A stretch of DNA of 64,000 nucleotides from Aureimonas sp. ME7 (GTDB lineage Bacteria > Pseudomonadota > Alphaproteobacteria > Rhizobiales > Rhizobiaceae): contig NZ_CAJCKW010000001.1 of the NCBI RefSeq assembly GCF_903970965.1, positions 62,001-126,000 of the forward strand. Direction: 5' to 3'. The position numbers and the translations under genes were made by a program. The notes beneath the pieces are model-generated. The model did no database searches, had not been told where the DNA came from, and saw only the letters and a list, made by a program, of their open reading frames with translations. Below, one piece after another: positions 60,405 to 64,000 of this stretch. The stretch's first letter is position 1, and each line of letters opens with the position of its first letter.

Positions 60405-62051
60405 ATGAGGTCGATCGAGTATATCGAGCCGCCGCCGAACTGGACGCCGGACGAGCGACCGACGCTTCCCGGCTCTCCGGCCACGCCCTATCACCGCCCG
60501 CCGGTGCGGCTCGCCTATATGGCGGTGGGGCTTCTCGTCGGCATCACCGGGGGGCTCGGCAACGCGCTCGTGACCGCCAACCTCCCGCAGATCCAGGGCG
60601 ATCTCGGGCTGACGCCGGCGGAAGGCGCCTGGCTGCCGGCCGCCTACTTCATGGTCAACGTGTCCTCCAACCTCCTCTTGTTCAAATGCCGCCAGCAGTT
60701 CGGCATCCGGCGCTTCGCGGAGGTCGGGATCATCGCCTATGTGCTCGTCACGGTGCTGCACCTCCTGGCCAACGACTACGCGACCGCGCTCTTCGCACGC
60801 GCGGCGAGCGGCTTTGCCGCAGCGCCCTTGAGTTCGCTCGGCTTCTACTACACGCTCCAGGCCTTTCCGAAGCGCTTCGTCGGCGCGGCGCTGTGCATCG
60901 GCTTCGTCCTGTCCCAACTCGCGACCCCGATCGCCTGGATCGTGTCGCCGCCCCTTCTCGACATCGCCGATTGGCGTGGGCTGTATCTCTTCGAGCTCGG
61001 CATGGCGCTCCTGTCCATGGCGGCGGTGGTGGTGCTGAAGCTGCCGCCGGGCATGCGCATCCGCGTCTTCGAGCCGCTCGACATCCTGACCTTCGCGCTG
61101 GCCGCGCCCGCCTTCGCGTGCCTCGCCGCGGTCCTCTCGCAGTGGCGGGTGGAATGGTGGGCGGACCAGCCGTGGATGGCCTATGCGCTGATCGCGGCCA
61201 TCCTGCTTCTGGCCGCTGCCTTCTTCGTGGAGCACCACCGGCGCTTTCCGATGATCCAGACGCGCTGGCTCGGCGCGTCCGAGGTGCTGCGCTTCACCTT
61301 CGGCGCCCTGATGCTGCGCTTTCTCCTGTCGGAGCAGACCTATGCGGCCACGGGCCTCCTGCGCACGCTCGGCATGGGGCCCGACCAGCTTCGCCCGCTT
61401 TATGTCGTGATCCTCGCCGGAACGGCGATGGGTGCGCTGACATCCGCGGTGCTGTTTTCGCCCAAGCGGATCCTGTGGCTCCTCGCCGCCTCCGTGGTGC
61501 TGATCGTCGCGGCGAGCTGGATGGACCAGAGCGCGACGAGCCAGACGCGCCCGCACGACCTGTTCGCCAGCCAGTTCGTCATTTCGCTCGCCGCCGGGAT
61601 GTTCGTCGGGCCGCTCCTACTCACGGGAATGACGCGCGCGCTGGCCAGGGGCGCGGACTACGTGATCACCTTCGTGATCCTGTTTTCCCTGACGCAGAGC
61701 CTCGGCGGTCTCCTCGGCCCGGCCGTCTACGGAACGTTCCAGCAGTATCGCGAACACGAATATTCCGCCGCCATCACGGCCGGCGTCGATCCGACCGATC
61801 CCGTAGTCGCCCAGCGTCTGCAGCGCCAGAACCAGATCTATGCCGCGACGATCACCGATCCGGTGCTGCGCGCGGCGCAGGGGCGCGCGCAACTGGCACA
61901 GACCGCCACGCGCGAGGCCAACGTGCGCGCCTACAACGATGTCGTCACCCTGAACACCGCGATCGCCGTGGCCTTTCTCGGCTGGTCGATCTTCCGCATT
62001 CTTGCCGTGCGCCGCCAGGAACGCCTGGCCGCGCGCGCGAACCCCGCTTGA
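60405..62051 (+). CDS. DHA2-family MFS drug transporter (EmrB-like)
   Basis: A 548-residue multi-helix permease, length and layout as for the 14-helix DHA2 family. The first helix begins near residue 37 (LAYMAVGLLVGITGGLGNAL), followed by ANLPQIQGDLGLTPAEGAWL, and the region ends with a long periplasmic loop (QQYREHEYSAAITAGVDPTD to ANVRAYNDV) before the last helix, which is typical of EmrB. ATG 60405 was chosen; longer in-frame starts add an unlikely leader. It is followed 14 bases later by an EmrA-type membrane fusion protein; the pair should form a tripartite pump with an outer-membrane TolC. MarR repression is likely. Confidence 0.92.
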   Translation: MRSIEYIEPPPNWTPDERPTLPGSPATPYHRPPVRLAYMAVGLLVGITGGLGNALVTANLPQIQGDLGLTPAEGAWLPAAYFMVNVSSNLLLFKCRQQFGIRRFAEVGIIAYVLVTVLHLLANDYATALFARAASGFAAAPLSSLGFYYTLQAFPKRFVGAALCIGFVLSQLATPIAWIVSPPLLDIADWRGLYLFELGMALLSMAAVVVLKLPPGMRIRVFEPLDILTFALAAPAFACLAAVLSQWRVEWWADQPWMAYALIAAILLLAAAFFVEHHRRFPMIQTRWLGASEVLRFTFGALMLRFLLSEQTYAATGLLRTLGMGPDQLRPLYVVILAGTAMGALTSAVLFSPKRILWLLAASVVLIVAASWMDQSATSQTRPHDLFASQFVISLAAGMFVGPLLLTGMTRALARGADYVITFVILFSLTQSLGGLLGPAVYGTFQQYREHEYSAAITAGVDPTDPVVAQRLQRQNQIYAATITDPVLRAAQGRAQLAQTATREANVRAYNDVVTLNTAIAVAFLGWSIFRILAVRRQERLAARANPA

Positions 62052-62065
62052 GGACCGGTCCCATC

Positions 62066-63391
62066 ATGGACGATATGCAGACCCCGACGAAACCCAGCCA
62101 AGCCGACGAGGCCGCGCGGCAGGAGGCGGCGGAGCGCGAGGCCATGCAGGGACGCGTCAGCGAACTGGCCACCGACGCGACGCCGGTGGTCGCACGCACG
62201 GCCGAGCCCCCCGCGCCCGCGCCGGAGCCCGCTTCCACCTCGGCGCCCGCTGCCGTGCCCGTCGAGGCCCCCAAGAAGCTGAAGCCGAAGCGCGCCACCG
62301 TGTTCTGGATGGCGCTGGTGGCCTTGGTCGCCGTCGGCATCATCCTCTACGCCTGGCGCCTCGGCCCCTTCGCCGGCCCGGTGGTCTCGACCGAGAACGC
62401 CTATGTGCGCGGGCAGATCACCGTTCTCGCGCCGCAGGTCAACGGCTATGTCACCGACGTCCTGGTGCGCGACTTCGCCCATGTGAAGGCGGGCGACCCC
62501 TTGGTGAAGATCGACGACCGGATCTATGCGCAGGCCGTGGCTCAGGCGGAAGCCGCCTTCGCCCAGGCCGAGGCCGCGCTCGACAACAACCGGCAGACCG
62601 TGGCGCAGAACCGGGCCGAGATCGTCGCCAAGCAGGCCGCGCGCGCCCAGGCCGGCGCCGAGCTGGAGCGCGCCAAGGCCGATGCCGCGCGCGCGGGCGC
62701 CCTGTCACGCGACGGGTTGAAGCCCCAGTCGGAAACCGACCAGGTCGTGGCGACCTTGCGCACCGCCGAGGCCGGCATCGCCTCGGCGGACGCGGCCGTG
62801 TCCATCGCAAGGGAGGTGCTCCGCTCGACGGAGGTGTCGCGAAAGGGGCTGGAAGCCAGCGTCCAATCCGCGCAGGCGCAGATCGATCTCGCCCGCATCA
62901 ACTTCGGCAACACGGTGGTCCATGCCCCACGCGACGGGCAGATCAGCGAGGCCTCCGTTCGCCCGGGGCAATACGTGTCCGCCGGCTCGCAGCTGATGTT
63001 CCTGGTGCCCGACACGCTGTGGGTGGTGGCGAACTTCAAGGAAACGCAGGTGCACTACGTCGCCGTCGGGCAGCCGGCGAGCTTCAGCGTGGATGCGCTC
63101 GGCAGGCGCCTGTTCCGGGGCCGCGTCGTCGAGATCGCACCGGCCACGGGCTCGGAGTTCAGCGTGCTTCGGGCCGACAATGCCAGCGGCAACTTCACCA
63201 AGGTGGTGCAGCGCCTGCCCGTTCGCATCGCGATCGACGGGGGCCAGGGTGAGGCGGAACGGCTGCGCCCGGGCATGTCGGTGGTGGCCCATGTGGACAC
63301 GACCGGCGCCGCCCCCGAGGCCGGGTCCGGCTGGGCGGAGCGCGGGCTGCAGGCCTTGCGGGAATGGAAGACGGACGCGTTCGGTCGGTAG
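62066..63391 (+). CDS. HlyD/EmrA-family membrane fusion protein
   Basis: A 441-residue periplasmic adaptor. A charged, Pro/Ala-rich cytoplasmic N-terminus (~75 residues, unusually long) precedes one membrane helix at 79-97. The lipoyl domain has VSTENAYVRGQITVLAPQVN and GYVTDVLVRDFAHVKAGDPL, the coiled-coil hairpin runs ~150-270 (Ala/Glu-rich), and the beta-barrel has VHAPRDGQISEASVRPGQYV. ATG 62066 lies 14 bases after the MFS stop. It links the EmrB-like permease to an outer-membrane factor, which is not in the window. Confidence 0.92.
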   Translation: MDDMQTPTKPSQADEAARQEAAEREAMQGRVSELATDATPVVARTAEPPAPAPEPASTSAPAAVPVEAPKKLKPKRATVFWMALVALVAVGIILYAWRLGPFAGPVVSTENAYVRGQITVLAPQVNGYVTDVLVRDFAHVKAGDPLVKIDDRIYAQAVAQAEAAFAQAEAALDNNRQTVAQNRAEIVAKQAARAQAGAELERAKADAARAGALSRDGLKPQSETDQVVATLRTAEAGIASADAAVSIAREVLRSTEVSRKGLEASVQSAQAQIDLARINFGNTVVHAPRDGQISEASVRPGQYVSAGSQLMFLVPDTLWVVANFKETQVHYVAVGQPASFSVDALGRRLFRGRVVEIAPATGSEFSVLRADNASGNFTKVVQRLPVRIAIDGGQGEAERLRPGMSVVAHVDTTGAAPEAGSGWAERGLQALREWKTDAFGR

Positions 63392-63486
63392 CCGGCGCCC
63401 GATCGAGGCTGGAACACCGGTAGCGATCCCGGCATTGCGCTCTCGAACTGCCCCTGGCGGGCAGCATCCGTTTCCGGGAGAGATTC

Positions 63487-63981
63487 ATGAAGACCCTATT
63501 GGCAGCGGCCGCGCTGACGATGTTGTCCACGGCCGCCTTCGCGCAGGCCTCGCCGCAGGATTTTGCCAAGATGGCCGCGTCCGGCGGCCTCTACGAGATC
63601 CAGTCGAGCGAGATGATCCTGAAGGACGGGTCGGCAAGCGCCGAGGTGAAGGCCTTCGCCGAGCAGATGGTGGCCGACCACACCAAGGCGGGGGCCGACC
63701 TGAAGGCGGCCGCGCAAAAGGCCGGCGTCGACGTGCCTGCGGCCCCGGCTTCCAAGGAAGCCACCAAACTGAAGCAGCTCGGCGAGGCGCCGGCGGCCGA
63801 GCGCGAAAAGCTCTACCTGACGCAGCAGCGGCTGGCCCACAACGACGCGGTGGTCCTTCACCGCGCCTATGCGGCGTCGGGCACCGACCCGAACCTCAAG
63901 GCCTATGCCGAGAAGGTCGTGCCGATCATGGAAGAGCATTCCACCCATGTCGACAAGCTGCAGGCCGACATGGCGAAATAG
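63487..63981 (+). CDS. Secreted DUF4142 protein
   Basis: A 164-residue protein with a Sec signal peptide (LLAAAALTMLSTAAFAQ, cleaved near residue 21). The mature part is a DUF4142 ferritin-like helical bundle (FAKMAASGGLYEIQSSEMIL, AFAEQMVADHTKAGADLKAA, LAHNDAVVLHRAYAASG). Its histidines are in the usual bundle positions. Biochemical role is not established, though many members occur in stress-related contexts. GGGAGAG precedes ATG 63487. The gene is complete; 19 bases remain to the window end. Confidence 0.9.
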   Translation: MKTLLAAAALTMLSTAAFAQASPQDFAKMAASGGLYEIQSSEMILKDGSASAEVKAFAEQMVADHTKAGADLKAAAQKAGVDVPAAPASKEATKLKQLGEAPAAEREKLYLTQQRLAHNDAVVLHRAYAASGTDPNLKAYAEKVVPIMEEHSTHVDKLQADMAK

Positions 63982-64000
63982 GCCTTCGATCGAGAAGACC

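Noticed and set aside
1-64000. CRISPR arrays, insertion sequences, prophage or integrase genes
   Set aside because: No spaced direct repeats, transposase, integrase or phage structural motifs were found in any frame.

Overview
This is a high-GC stretch of what looks like a chromosome from an alphaproteobacterium, most likely Hyphomicrobiales (Rhizobiales). The protein style resembles Aurantimonadaceae such as Aureimonas, but I could not test that. Supporting signs are the hrcA-grpE and rph-rdgB-hemW pairing, the rsmI-yraN and gshB/comM housekeeping genes, the cobNOWP/cbtAB plus cobHLIJMK vitamin B12 loci, OpgC/OpgG glucan genes and many 1-4 nt start/stop overlaps. There is no prophage, transposase, CRISPR array or rRNA, and I recognise no tRNA.

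Layout. 0-7.7 kb: the end of a creA gene; a small operon of a DCC-family thiol protein, a DUF427 protein and an ABC1/UbiB-like kinase; then a DNA-repair islet with two endonuclease III paralogues around an Ada-like methyltransferase. 7.7-9.6 kb: queC-queD-queE (preQ0 synthesis for queuosine) behind a preQ1-I type riboswitch. 9.6-14 kb: a CysZ/EI24 membrane protein, gshB, a secreted SH3 protein and comM. 14-24 kb: hrcA-grpE (with an RpoH-like promoter), an acyltransferase, rph, rdgB, hemW, ynfA, rsmI, yraN, a PfkB kinase and folD. This block is flanked by two inverted copies of a ~165 bp element made of five palindromes, each lying between convergent genes. 24-29 kb: a hydroxybutyrate-type dehydrogenase, a DUF3096 peptide, an NDH-2 type dehydrogenase, and a TSUP transporter divergent from a LysR regulator.

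29-55.7 kb is dominated by cobalamin biosynthesis. A cobalamin riboswitch precedes cbtB-cbtA-cobU(P)-cobW-cobN-cobO on the minus strand. A three-gene redox/regulator insert (36.5-39.4 kb) separates this from a second locus: cobQ with a TSUP transporter, then cbiX-cobH-cobL-cobI-(cbiG-cobJ fusion)-cobM, cbiD-cobK, cobB-cobC-cbiB, cobV and cobT. Together they cover almost the whole route from sirohydrochlorin to adenosylcobalamin. The set mixes 'cobalt-early' markers (CbiX with a huge His tail, CbiD, CbiG) with the 'cobalt-late' chelatase subunit CobN. A near-perfect ParB parS palindrome lies inside cobK.

55.7-64 kb: a small membrane protein, opgC and an opgG/opgD-type glucan gene, then a MarR regulator divergent from an EmrB/EmrA-like efflux pair with an AT-rich operator-like palindrome between them, and a secreted DUF4142 protein.

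Most product calls rest on recognisable family motifs and gene order; no database search was possible. The items I rate highest for follow-up are the inverted palindromic element pair, the parS-like site in cobK, the preQ1-I riboswitch, and the hybrid cobalt-insertion gene set.
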